64,000 bases of DNA from Chitinophaga skermanii (GCF_003259335.1 NZ_QLLL01000001.1:528406-592405); one strand, 5' to 3'; positions 24,966-33,022 are shown, numbered from the stretch's first letter. Notes: generated by a model from the sequence alone, not told the origin. Translations and numbers: made by a program.

Positions 24966-27900
24966 ATGTCAATTATAGTATCTTCTTTAAAACGACCGAT
25001 TACAGTGATGGTCATCACTTTCAGCCTATTGCTTTTTTCAATCATGGCTGCCATGCGAATCCCGGTGGATATTTTTCCCAAATTAAATATGCCTACTATT
25101 TATGTAATAGAATCGTACGGTGGTATGTCGGCACAACAAATGGAAGGGTTCTTTTCAACTAGGTTGCAAGACCAATTCTTGTATGTGAATGGAATTAAAA
25201 GCATTACTACCAAGAATATCCAAGGGCTAACGATGTTGAAACTGAATTTTTATGAAAATACAGATATGGCTGAAGCATCTGCACAGGTGGCATTGCAGGT
25301 GAATAGAGCTATGAAATTTTTTCCACCAGGGGCCTTACCTCCACAAGTAGTAAGATTTGATGCATCCTCTTTACCGGTTGGACAATTAGTAATTTCTGGG
25401 GAAACGCGCAGTTTAAAGGAAATTTACGATTTAGCTGCCACACGCATACGGCCAGCTTTTTCAACCGTTGCGGGCTTATCGGCACCACCTCCATTCGGTG
25501 CTAACTCGCGCGCGATAACTGTAAACGTAGATCCAGCTAAACTTAGGAGTTATAACCTTACACCAGATGAAGTAGTAACCGCTTTGGCGAAGTTTAATGT
25601 GATGTCTCCTTCAGGAAATTTACGACTCAACAATACAATGTACTTAACAACCATCAATACATTAGTGAAAGAGGTGGATGAGTTTGGAGATATTCCTATT
25701 ACTACGAATAGCGGGGCACCTGTAAGAATTAAGGATGTAGCCCGTGTGGCGGATGCCGCAGATATTACTGTCGATTATGCATTAATCAACGGGAAACGAT
25801 CTGTGTATATACCTGTAGTTAAAACTGCAGATGCTTCAACTTGGCAAGTTGTACAAGATTTGAAATCCAAATTGCCGGATATGCAAAGTTTATTACCTGC
25901 CGATGTAAAAATTTCTTACGAGTTTGACCAATCTGTATTTGTAAGCAATGCTGTTAAAAGTCTAATAACAGAAGGTGCATTAGGTGCTTTGTTAACCGGG
26001 CTAATGGTACTCTTGTTTCTTAGAGATTTACGAAGTAGCCTTATTGTAGTTATCACCATTCCAGTATCTATATTGATTGGGTTATTGTTAATGAAGCTGT
26101 TTGGGCAAACGTTGAATATAATGACATTAAGTGGATTAGCCCTTGCTATTGGTATTTTAGTAGACCAGGCTACAGTTACCATCGAGAATATTCACCAGCA
26201 TTTGGAAATGGGAAAAAATAAAAGACAAGCCATCTTTGATGCATGTAAAGAAGTTGCCTTCCCCTTGTTGTTAATATTACTGTGCATTTTAGCTGTATTT
26301 GCTCCATCTTTTTTAATGACGGGTGTTCCTAAAGCAATGTTCTTACCATTATCACTAGCGATTGGGCTGACCATGATTGTTTCCTATGTTGCTGCTTTAA
26401 CGCTTGTGCCTATTCTTTCTAATTGGTTAATTAAAGAAGAAAAATACCAACATTATGAACATGGAAAATTACATGCTCATGCAGGACAAGTGTTAGATGA
26501 AGTAGAGCTTGAACAGGTGGATAATCATTTGAAAGAAGAGCAAAAGGAAGCTGATAAGAACGATTTTTTTGAGCGTATGAAACTAAAGTACATGCGGTCG
26601 CTCCATAGAAATATGCTGCGTAGTAAATGGTTAATTGCTTTGTATCTCTTAATAGTAATTGGTTTTACAGGATGGGCATTTGTTTATATAGGAAAAGATA
26701 TGATGCCGAAAATAAATAATGGTCAATTTCAAATGCGTATTAAAGAACCTGATGGTACAAGGTTGGAACGTACAGAAGAAAAAGTAAGGAAAGTTTTACA
26801 AATTATTGATACCACTGTTGACCATCATGTGGCTATCAGTTCAGCCTATGTTGGATTAATTCCCAGCAGTTATGGCACAAGTAACCTGTATGTTTTTAAC
26901 ACCGGTACACATGAAGCCGTATTACAAGTAAATCTTGACGAAGATTATAAGGTAAATATGGATGAATTAAAAGATGTCTTAAGAAAGAATATCGCGCATA
27001 ATTTACCTGGCTTGCGTATCAGTTTTGAACCAATTGATATGACGGAGAAAATCATGAGTCAAGGTGCAGCAACTCCTATTGAAGTGCGTGTATTAGGGAA
27101 AGACATGGACGAGGTTCGTGGATATGCCACTAAACTTGTAAGTAAACTTAAGCAAGTCGACTTTTTACGAGATGTACAAATTGCTCAACCCTTAGAGTTT
27201 CCAGTAGTATCAATTAGTATTGACCGTTTAAAGGCAGCTCAATTCGGTTTGAATGTACAGGATATTGCTAGGTCTGTAACCGCTAGTACTACATCGAGTC
27301 GTTTTACGGAAAAGAACCAGTGGCTTGATGAAGAGAAGGCCTATACTTACCAAGTTCAAGTACAAATCCCCGAATATGTGATGAATACGATGGATGAACT
27401 AAAAGAGATTCCATTGGTGAAGGGTAAGAATAGCCCAACTTTGGGTGATATTGCAGATTTTAAAATTACACGTGTACCGGGCGAATATGATCGTAGTGGC
27501 CCTCGTCGTTTTTTAACGGTAAGTGCCAATATTTATAAAAAGGATTTGGGACGTGCCACAGATGCTGTTAATGAAGCATTAAACTCGTTGGGGCCTGTGC
27601 CTCGTGGCATGAAAACAGAGGTAAAAGGCATGAGTAGTTTATTATCTGAGACATTGACGAGTTTGCAATATGGGTTGTTATTTGCTATCGTGGTGATATT
27701 TCTACTACTAGCAGCTAATTTTCAATCTCTTAAACTCGCACTATCAGTGTTATGTACTATTCCAGCTGTAATTGCCGGTTCCTTAGGATTGTTATTGATC
27801 ACAGGGGCAACATTGAACTTACAATCTTACATGGGCATGATTATGTCGACCGGGGTGTCGGTTGCAAATGCGATCTTAATCGTTACAAATGCTGAATATC

Positions 27901-28208
27901 TGCGCATGGAGTATAAAGATGCATATAAAGCAGCCATCACAGCGGCTAGTATCCGTTTGCGACCTATTTTAATGACGAGTTTTGCTATGATAGCCGGTAT
28001 GATACCTATGGCATCTGGGATGGGAGAAGCAGGTGAGCAATCGGCCCCATTGGGTTGTGCTGTTATTGGAGGATTGTTTGCTTCAACGATAGCAGCTTTA
28101 TTTATCCTACCACATGTATTTGCCCGGTTACAACATTCAGCCCGTCATACTTCACTTTCGTTAATGCCTTCATCCAAGAAAACATCCAAACTTCATCTAC
28201 AACTTTAA
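24966..28208 (+). CDS. RND-family efflux permease (HAE-like)
   Basis: Inner-membrane pump subunit of 1080 residues with the duplicated RND layout: helix 1 at about 12-32, a large periplasmic loop, six helices near 330-540, a second loop, and a C-terminal helix cluster. The first half carries GILVDQATVTIENI in helix 4: the first Asp of the usual Asp-Asp pair is present but the second is Gln. In helix 10, GVSVANAILIVT has Ala where AcrB has the essential Lys. The proton path must therefore differ from AcrB. The linker between the halves (about 505-540) is rich in Glu, Lys and His. Substrate not predictable. Confidence 0.92.
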   Translation: MSIIVSSLKRPITVMVITFSLLLFSIMAAMRIPVDIFPKLNMPTIYVIESYGGMSAQQMEGFFSTRLQDQFLYVNGIKSITTKNIQGLTMLKLNFYENTDMAEASAQVALQVNRAMKFFPPGALPPQVVRFDASSLPVGQLVISGETRSLKEIYDLAATRIRPAFSTVAGLSAPPPFGANSRAITVNVDPAKLRSYNLTPDEVVTALAKFNVMSPSGNLRLNNTMYLTTINTLVKEVDEFGDIPITTNSGAPVRIKDVARVADAADITVDYALINGKRSVYIPVVKTADASTWQVVQDLKSKLPDMQSLLPADVKISYEFDQSVFVSNAVKSLITEGALGALLTGLMVLLFLRDLRSSLIVVITIPVSILIGLLLMKLFGQTLNIMTLSGLALAIGILVDQATVTIENIHQHLEMGKNKRQAIFDACKEVAFPLLLILLCILAVFAPSFLMTGVPKAMFLPLSLAIGLTMIVSYVAALTLVPILSNWLIKEEKYQHYEHGKLHAHAGQVLDEVELEQVDNHLKEEQKEADKNDFFERMKLKYMRSLHRNMLRSKWLIALYLLIVIGFTGWAFVYIGKDMMPKINNGQFQMRIKEPDGTRLERTEEKVRKVLQIIDTTVDHHVAISSAYVGLIPSSYGTSNLYVFNTGTHEAVLQVNLDEDYKVNMDELKDVLRKNIAHNLPGLRISFEPIDMTEKIMSQGAATPIEVRVLGKDMDEVRGYATKLVSKLKQVDFLRDVQIAQPLEFPVVSISIDRLKAAQFGLNVQDIARSVTASTTSSRFTEKNQWLDEEKAYTYQVQVQIPEYVMNTMDELKEIPLVKGKNSPTLGDIADFKITRVPGEYDRSGPRRFLTVSANIYKKDLGRATDAVNEALNSLGPVPRGMKTEVKGMSSLLSETLTSLQYGLLFAIVVIFLLLAANFQSLKLALSVLCTIPAVIAGSLGLLLITGATLNLQSYMGMIMSTGVSVANAILIVTNAEYLRMEYKDAYKAAITAASIRLRPILMTSFAMIAGMIPMASGMGEAGEQSAPLGCAVIGGLFASTIAALFILPHVFARLQHSARHTSLSLMPSSKKTSKLHLQL

Positions 28209-28218
28209 ACAAGTACTC

Positions 28219-29298
28219 ATGAAAAATACAATCATAATCACGCTTTTAATTGCATTGTGTGCATGTAATGCAAAACAAAAGCCCATAGACCTAACAGACG
28301 GCCAGCATGCAAATAATACAAAATATGAAATAGGATCAGTTGCTGAAAAGCCGTTAGCAGGTTATATTAAACTACCTGGGCTGCTTCGACCTTTCGAAGA
28401 AGTAAATATCTATGGAAAGGTAAATGGCTTTGTGAAAGAAGTGCTCGTTGATAGAGGTTCTTCTGTAAGAAAAGGGCAGGTATTGGTTACAATAGAAGCA
28501 CCTGAAATGGAATCCCAATTACAAGCAATTAGCTCGAAATTTGTACAGGCGCAAGAGAATGCTTCGGCAAGTAAAGAGAAATATCGCCGTTTAAAAGAAG
28601 CTGCCAAAGAGCAAGGGGCTGTAGCACCATTGGAGTTAGACAATGCATTATCAAGAATGAGGAGCGATGATGCTATCGTATTGGTTGAGAAATCTAACGT
28701 GGATGCCATGAATAATATGAGAGGCTACTTAACTATTACTTCCCCGTTTAATGGGATGATTGTTCAAAGAAACATAAGTGCAGGAGCTTTGGTAGGGCCG
28801 GGTAGTAAAGGAAATGATGTGCCTATGTTAGTATTACAGTATCTTGAAAAGTTAAGGTTAGAAGTGTTTATCCCGGAAGCATATGTCGACAAAGTAAACC
28901 TTGAAAGCCCTGTGAGCTTTGTATTCAATGCATTGCCGGGTAGTGAACGTACTGCACATATTAGTAGAAGCGCAAATGCTTTAACTAGTATGCGTTCAGA
29001 AGCTGTTGAAATAGACATTCATAATAAAGATTTGCAATTGAAACCTGGTATGTATGCAGAAGTAAAAATCCCGTTGCTATCTGCTGCTCGTTCATTATTA
29101 GTTCCAGAAAATGCTTTAATTCGTTCAACTGAACGTCAATATATAATCAAAGTAATGGAAGGGAAAGCTCATTTCGTAGATATTCGGGAAGGCCTGAAAT
29201 CAAATGACTCAATAGAAGTTTTCGGTGATTTACAGAAAGGAGACGCTATCCTCCTCCATGCATCAGATGAGATAAAAGAAGGTGCTACGATTAAATAA
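28219..29298 (+). CDS. RND periplasmic adaptor (membrane fusion protein), lipoprotein
   Basis: Adaptor of 359 residues linking the RND pump to TolC. The N-terminus MKNTIIITLLIALCACNAKQ carries a lipobox (LCAC), so it is anchored to a membrane by lipid. Features in order: lipoyl half (NIYGKVNGFVKEVLVDRGSSV), helical hairpin (about 95-150), second lipoyl half (ITSPFNGMIVQRNISAGALV), beta-barrel and membrane-proximal domains (LKPGMYAEVKIPL). It is 10 bp after the RND gene and ends the operon, with a terminator directly after it. The order TolC-RND-MFP differs from the MFP-RND-TolC order of many operons. Confidence 0.92.
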   Translation: MKNTIIITLLIALCACNAKQKPIDLTDGQHANNTKYEIGSVAEKPLAGYIKLPGLLRPFEEVNIYGKVNGFVKEVLVDRGSSVRKGQVLVTIEAPEMESQLQAISSKFVQAQENASASKEKYRRLKEAAKEQGAVAPLELDNALSRMRSDDAIVLVEKSNVDAMNNMRGYLTITSPFNGMIVQRNISAGALVGPGSKGNDVPMLVLQYLEKLRLEVFIPEAYVDKVNLESPVSFVFNALPGSERTAHISRSANALTSMRSEAVEIDIHNKDLQLKPGMYAEVKIPLLSAARSLLVPENALIRSTERQYIIKVMEGKAHFVDIREGLKSNDSIEVFGDLQKGDAILLHASDEIKEGATIK

Positions 29299-29307
29299 TA
29301 ATAGTCG

Positions 29308-29343
29308 AATGGGAGGTGTTAGCTTGCCTATATCTCCCATTTT
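29308..29343 (+). terminator. Terminator of the efflux operon
   Basis: AATGGGAG (29308-29315) pairs with CTCCCATT (29334-29341), with a long loop and short T-run. Confidence 0.65.
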
Positions 29344-29531
29344 ATAATCTCCAACGAATTTTCCTCGTATTTCGCCCCTTATACATATTTACATCCATTC
29401 ATTAGTTGCCAGTTTATCCCTTACATACGGGTTCCCATAAATTGTATAAACTAGTTAAAGCTATTTTTATCATATAGATGTTTTATATTTCTTGTATAAA
29501 TGCTATTCATGAACCCTTATTCCTAATTTTT

Positions 29532-30008
29532 ATGCATCCTAAAACCCTTTTGTTATTCATTCTCCCAATTATATTAGGAACACACTCCATTGCAAATGTT
29601 TATAACGAATGTTGTGGGAAATGTACCGGCTCGAGTAATTGTACTGCCTGCAAAAATTGTAGGTATTGCAAACATTGTAATAGTGGCGGTAGCTGTGGTG
29701 CTTGTAGTAGCGGATATGAAAATAAAGTGGAAAATAAAAAGAATGAAGTTTCAAAATCCACTCCTCCTAGTACACTCATCATTAAACCAGACGTTAACCC
29801 GAAAAGCTTACTTTACTATGTAAACACACAATTCGCCCAAGTAAGATCAGGCCCCGGTTCAACCTATAAGGTTATTGATAAAATTCCTTACAAAACAAAA
29901 GTACAAGTAATTTCTATCCCTAATGGCGACTGGTACGAAGTAAAGTATACTGCCAGTGATAAAAGTGTAAAGCAAGGTTTTGTTCTAAGGGAAAGTTTGG
30001 CGAAGTAA
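29532..30008 (+). CDS. Secreted Cys-rich protein with SH3-like domain
   Basis: A 158-residue exported protein. After a signal peptide (MHPKTLLLFILPIILGTHSIA) comes a dense Cys segment of about 35 residues with eleven Cys (NECCGKCTGSSNCTACKNC, RYCKHCNSGGSCGAC), then a Lys/Asn/Ser-rich linker and a C-terminal bacterial SH3-like domain (about 97-158: VNTQFAQVRSGPGSTYKVI, GDWYEVKYT, KQGFVLRESL). SH3b domains often bind cell wall or other surface polymers; the Cys segment may bind metal or be disulfide-linked. The same Cys-plus-SH3 layout is, from memory, seen in other Bacteroidota proteins. A start 18 codons upstream exists but would displace the signal peptide. Confidence 0.8.
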   Translation: MHPKTLLLFILPIILGTHSIANVYNECCGKCTGSSNCTACKNCRYCKHCNSGGSCGACSSGYENKVENKKNEVSKSTPPSTLIIKPDVNPKSLLYYVNTQFAQVRSGPGSTYKVIDKIPYKTKVQVISIPNGDWYEVKYTASDKSVKQGFVLRESLAK

Positions 30009-30095
30009 GCATGTGGTAACTTAAAATGACAATTATTATTGAACGTATTTTGTAGCCATAAGTAATCTTAATGTTAACAATAGTTTTGACAAATT

Positions 30096-30137
30096 AAATG
30101 TGGTAGTTGTATGCATTTGCATCACTACCACATTTTT
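30096..30137 (+). terminator. Terminator of the SH3-protein gene
   Basis: AAATGTGGTAGT (30096-30107) and ACTACCACATTT (30124-30135) form a perfect 12-bp stem, with an inner ATGC/GCAT extension and a T5 end. Confidence 0.85.
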
Positions 30138-30157
30138 CATTTAATACACCCTTCCCG

Positions 30158-30188
30158 CAAATATCCCCCAAACCCGCACGAATTTCAA
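30158..30188 (+). promoter_or_regulatory. Conserved upstream block, unit 1 of the small secreted genes
   Basis: This 31-bp block recurs upstream of the second unit at 30754-30784 with few changes; both contain GCACGAATTTCAA. The part GCACGAA can pair with TTCGTGC just after it (30194-30200). No consensus -7 element is seen between here and the start codon, so the block may be part of an unusual promoter or a leader RNA. Confidence 0.45.
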
Positions 30189-30288
30189 CCCACTTCGTGC
30201 ACACTTCAATCCAAGCACGCAGTCCTACCACGCAACTACGATTTTTACATACAGAAATTTTAACACAACACCCTAAAACAAAAACGTT

Positions 30289-30301
30289 ATCACCCTCTTC
30301 C
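30289..30301 (+). promoter_or_regulatory. Leader segment complementary to the 3' trailer, unit 1
   Basis: ATCACCCTCTTCC, directly after AAAAACGTT, is the exact reverse complement of 30660-30672, which starts 11 nt after the stop codon of the gene between them. Confidence 0.5.
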
Positions 30302-30333
30302 GTTTTATTATTCACATTAAAAACTGAAAAACC

Positions 30334-30648
30334 ATGAAAAAACTAATCTTCGCCATCGCTTGCTTGGCTATTGGTTTCACGGCGAATGCAGCCGATTCTA
30401 AAACTTCTACACCAGCAGAGAAAAAAGTAGAGGTGAAAACTACTACAGCCAACATCAAAGTTGGTGCAAACAAATTCGAAAAGAAAGACTTTTACCGCAT
30501 TCAAAGAATGTTTACCATCAACGATTTGTGTGGTAACCACGTAAACGTTTGGGTATCGGCGCCAAACGGTACATCTTTTATTACAATGTACGATGCTGCC
30601 TTAGATCACGTAGTAGGTTGCTTGAACTCAAACGGTTGTTACCAATAA
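30334..30648 (+). CDS. Small secreted protein, tandem family member 1
   Basis: A 104-residue precursor with a clear signal peptide (KLIFAIACLAIGFTANA, cleavage after ANA near residue 20), a variable Thr/Lys/Val-rich stretch (about 21-50) and a conserved C-terminal part: FYRIQ, NDLCGN, VWVSAPNGT, TMYDAA and the end CLNSNGCYQ. Three Cys are shared with the two paralogues that follow. No known family is recognised and no enzyme motif is visible. It has its own leader and lies in a unit separate from members 2 and 3. Its start is fixed by the ACCATGAAA context shared by all three genes. Confidence 0.85.
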   Translation: MKKLIFAIACLAIGFTANAADSKTSTPAEKKVEVKTTTANIKVGANKFEKKDFYRIQRMFTINDLCGNHVNVWVSAPNGTSFITMYDAALDHVVGCLNSNGCYQ

Positions 30649-30659
30649 TTACCTAGTTA

Positions 30660-30672
30660 GGAAGAGGGTGAT
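30660..30672 (+). promoter_or_regulatory. 3' trailer segment complementary to the leader, unit 1
   Basis: GGAAGAGGGTGAT begins 11 nt after the stop codon and pairs perfectly (13 bp) with 30289-30301. Confidence 0.5.
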
Positions 30673-30753
30673 TGTTTTGCAGGCTTCGTTAGGATTTCTT
30701 ACATGTTGTAACGCTTATTTAAAGTGTTGGTAATAGCATGTGTTATCATTCAT

Positions 30754-30784
30754 CAAATATTCCCCAAAACGGCACGAATTTCAA
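30754..30784 (+). promoter_or_regulatory. Conserved upstream block, unit 2 of the small secreted genes
   Basis: Second copy of the block at 30158-30188. Here ACGGC pairs with GCCGT downstream, so a hairpin is kept at the same place with different stem bases. Confidence 0.45.
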
Positions 30785-30870
30785 GTCGCCGTATACGGAC
30801 ATTTATCCGCTATCTATACACCATTATGCAATCCCGAATTTTACAGTAAGAGAAAAACGTTCCATAGCAT

Positions 30871-30881
30871 AACCATCCTTT
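30871..30881 (+). promoter_or_regulatory. Leader segment complementary to the 3' trailer, unit 2
   Basis: AACCATCCTTT, 9 nt after a second AAAAACGTT block (30853-30861), is the exact reverse complement of 31579-31589, 10 nt after the stop codon of member 3. Confidence 0.45.
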
Positions 30882-30927
30882 TAACCAATACATATTTCTG
30901 AATTACACCAATTTTAAATTGAAAACC

Positions 30928-31215
30928 ATGAAAAGAATTATCATCGCAATTGCTTGCCTCGCTGTAGGTTTCTCAGCATATGCAGCTGATTCCAATACGC
31001 CTACTGCTCATCCCAAAAACATTTCGGTAGGTACAAAGAAATCTGAAGGAAAGGATTTCTTCCGTATTCAAAGAACGTATTTGATTGAAGATGCTTGCGG
31101 TCAAATTATCTACGTATATGTATCGGCTCCCCATGGCACGTCTAACACGGTGATGTACGATTGTGCATACGATTACGTAATGGGTTGCCTTAACTCAAAC
31201 GGTTGTTATCAATAA
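30928..31215 (+). CDS. Small secreted protein, tandem family member 2
   Basis: A 95-residue precursor with signal peptide (MKRIIIAIACLAVGFSAYAA), a short variable stretch, and the family C-terminus: FFRIQ, EDACGQ, VYVSAPHGT, VMYDCA and CLNSNGCYQ. It has one Cys more than its paralogues (MYDCA) and the shortest linker. A start three codons upstream (MKT) is possible, but the MKR start matches the conserved ACCATGAAA context. Only 41 nt separate its stop from the start of member 3, and no complementary trailer segment lies between them, so members 2 and 3 form one unit. Confidence 0.85.
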   Translation: MKRIIIAIACLAVGFSAYAADSNTPTAHPKNISVGTKKSEGKDFFRIQRTYLIEDACGQIIYVYVSAPHGTSNTVMYDCAYDYVMGCLNSNGCYQ

Positions 31216-31256
31216 AATCATTCATTTACCACGAAAACATTAAAAAATTGAAAACC

Positions 31257-31568
31257 ATGAAACAATTCATTTTAGCATTCGCTTGCCTAGCAATTGGCTT
31301 TTCTGCAAATGCAGCTAATCCCAAATCTTCTACACCGCCAGCAGTTAAAGTAGAAGTAAAAACAACGCAACCTGAAATTAGGGTGGAAGAAAAACAACCA
31401 GCAGCAAGCTTCTTCCGCATTCAGAAGAGATTCGATATGTGGGATGCATGCGGACAAATGATTTCCGTATGGGTATCGGCACCAAATGGTACCGCCTGGG
31501 ATACTATGTACTCCGTAGCTATTCACCACGTAATGGATTGCTTAAACTCAAACGGTTGCTACCAATAG
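31257..31568 (+). CDS. Small secreted protein, tandem family member 3
   Basis: A 103-residue precursor with signal peptide (MKQFILAFACLAIGFSANAA), a Thr/Glu/Lys/Val/Pro-rich linker and the family C-terminus: FFRIQ, WDACGQ, VWVSAPNGT, TMYSVA and CLNSNGCYQ. The longer frame starting at 31203 would overlap member 2 and lack a signal peptide, so the start at 31257 is preferred. The conserved part is much better kept than the linker among the three, as expected of a folded domain behind a flexible spacer. Function unknown. It closes the second unit, before a strong terminator. Confidence 0.85.
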   Translation: MKQFILAFACLAIGFSANAANPKSSTPPAVKVEVKTTQPEIRVEEKQPAASFFRIQKRFDMWDACGQMISVWVSAPNGTAWDTMYSVAIHHVMDCLNSNGCYQ

Positions 31569-31578
31569 GTTCATAAAG

Positions 31579-31589
31579 AAAGGATGGTT
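31579..31589 (+). promoter_or_regulatory. 3' trailer segment complementary to the leader, unit 2
   Basis: AAAGGATGGTT begins 10 nt after the stop codon of member 3 and pairs perfectly (11 bp) with 30871-30881. Confidence 0.45.
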
Positions 31590-31647
31590 TTTTATCGACC
31601 ATGTTAAAGTAAATTATAGCAAACCATTGTTGTTAATGCAGCGCATG

Positions 31648-31681
31648 AAAAAAGGATTGGATTCATTTCCAATCCTTTTTT
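31648..31681. terminator. Bidirectional terminator
   Basis: AAAAAAGGATTGGA (31648-31661) and TCCAATCCTTTTTT (31668-31681) form a perfect stem between convergent genes, serving both the small secreted genes and the reverse-strand exonuclease. Confidence 0.9.
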
Positions 31682-31700
31682 CATTTTGCCAAAAGTGTCA

Positions 31701-32222
31701 TTACAAAGTTATCTTCAACCCCATTTCATCAATCATGAACAATAAAGCTTCCGCATTCCCTTTCGCATCATCTACAGGGTGATGCGAATGCCGTGTACGA
31801 CGGAGATGTTTGAAGTTTTGCTTCGTATCTTTCACCATGCCCTTGTAAAGACTGCCTAAGTTGGTAGAGCTAAACCCAAACGGGTTATTACCTAGAAAAT
31901 GATGAAAGTACCAATTGATAAACATCCAATCGAATCCATTGTTATCGCTGATAAACATAGGGGAAGATGTGAAACTGTATTTGTTCAGCCAATATTTGAA
32001 ATCCAGCATTACTTTCGCAGGATCGTCGAATTGCATTGTTTCTTCGCGGCTAAAACCGGAAACGGCTAATGCTTTGGGATCAAATTGATCTGAAATGGGT
32101 TTCAAGCGACCATAAAAGGTTTTGTTGAGATCTTTATCCACCAATACGGCGCCAAATGAGATCATAGAATAATTGCCGGGAATCGGGCCATCTGCCTCGA
32201 TGTCCACCATAAAATACGACAT
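31701..32222 (-). CDS. DEDDh-type 3'-5' exonuclease domain protein
   Basis: A 173-residue protein of the RNase H-like exonuclease group. The first motif MVDIEADGPIPG gives the Asp-x-Glu pair, DNNGFDWMF the second acidic site, and HHPVDDAKGNAEAL the His-x4-Asp of the DEDDh class. It resembles small 3'-5' exoribonucleases of the Rv2179c-like group; RNA or DNA as substrate cannot be told. The start at 32222 is chosen because a good promoter ends only about 16 bp upstream of it, inside the longer frame. Confidence 0.82.
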   Translation of the reverse strand: MSYFMVDIEADGPIPGNYSMISFGAVLVDKDLNKTFYGRLKPISDQFDPKALAVSGFSREETMQFDDPAKVMLDFKYWLNKYSFTSSPMFISDNNGFDWMFINWYFHHFLGNNPFGFSSTNLGSLYKGMVKDTKQNFKHLRRTRHSHHPVDDAKGNAEALLFMIDEMGLKITL

Positions 32223-32243
32223 AGTTAGGTTATTAAATGGGTA

Positions 32244-32271
32244 CAAAGATAAAGAGAAATTGATATGTCAA
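32244..32271 (-). promoter_or_regulatory. Promoter of the exonuclease gene
   Basis: Reverse strand: TTG (32271-32269), 17 bp, TATCTTTG (32251-32244). Transcription should start near 32238. Confidence 0.5.
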
Positions 32272-32276
32272 TGTTG

Positions 32277-32966
32277 TTAAGGTGCAAATAATTCTCCCAT
32301 GCCCAAACAACGAAACCAAACCCCATCATGCTCACCTACATAAGATTGATGGTAATGTCCATAATACCAAGATGTACAATTTGCCTGTTTTACAGTGGAG
32401 AATATTTTACTCATGCTAGCGCGTTCTTCCTTTAAATCGTACAGCAATGTAGAATCTTGCTCAGCATAATGCTTCACCAATTCATCGAATGTAAATGGCC
32501 ATGTTTCGTTTGGTGCGATATGTGAAACGACTATATCAATATTTGTTGTAATGGCTGCTTGTAGCTTGGTTGCATCGTATACGAATACTTCGTCTTCCCA
32601 ATAATCTTTCCCTGTTTTTCTTTTAGCGCGATCAATGGATATACCGCCACCAATGAATAAAACGTATTGTTCTTCTATTTGTAATACTTCGTAATCTTGT
32701 ACGAGCACGATGTTTTGTAGTGATACATCTGAACGATGATCCCAAAACCATTTACAATCATGGTTGCCCCGCAAGATGTACATTGTATTTTCACCCTCTC
32801 TTAAGAAACGATCTACCTGTTGCAATGCTTTTATATCATCCTCTTTCGATTGGAATCCTACGCCCCAATCGCCCACTTGTATAAACGATGTTTGTCGCAA
32901 ATCCAGTTGCTTTATCTTATGCAGTATTTGTGGATAACCTCCATGTAAATCGCCTATTAATATCAT
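32277..32966 (-). CDS. Calcineurin-like metallophosphoesterase
   Basis: A 229-residue enzyme with all motifs of the two-metal phosphoesterase fold: GDLHGG near the N-terminus, VGDWGVG, LRGNHDCKWFWDH, a His in VSHIAPNETWPF, and GHYHQSY. These bind two metal ions and hydrolyse phosphate esters; the substrate (protein, nucleotide or other) is unknown. The start MILIGDLHGG at 32966 puts the first motif in the normal place; the annotated frame could extend 15 codons upstream. It is 54 bp upstream of the exonuclease start on the same strand, but the exonuclease has its own promoter. Confidence 0.88.
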   Translation of the reverse strand: MILIGDLHGGYPQILHKIKQLDLRQTSFIQVGDWGVGFQSKEDDIKALQQVDRFLREGENTMYILRGNHDCKWFWDHRSDVSLQNIVLVQDYEVLQIEEQYVLFIGGGISIDRAKRKTGKDYWEDEVFVYDATKLQAAITTNIDIVVSHIAPNETWPFTFDELVKHYAEQDSTLLYDLKEERASMSKIFSTVKQANCTSWYYGHYHQSYVGEHDGVWFRCLGMGELFAP

Positions 32967-33022
32967 AATAGGTCTAATATAAAATATTTCAACGAGGGAA
33001 TAGCACGTCAATATGCGATAAC

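Noticed and set aside
30107..30337. 76-codon open frame through the leader of the first small secreted gene
   Set aside because: Low-complexity Pro/Thr/Ser peptide without signal or family features, running into the real start codon; explained by the C-rich, G-poor leader.
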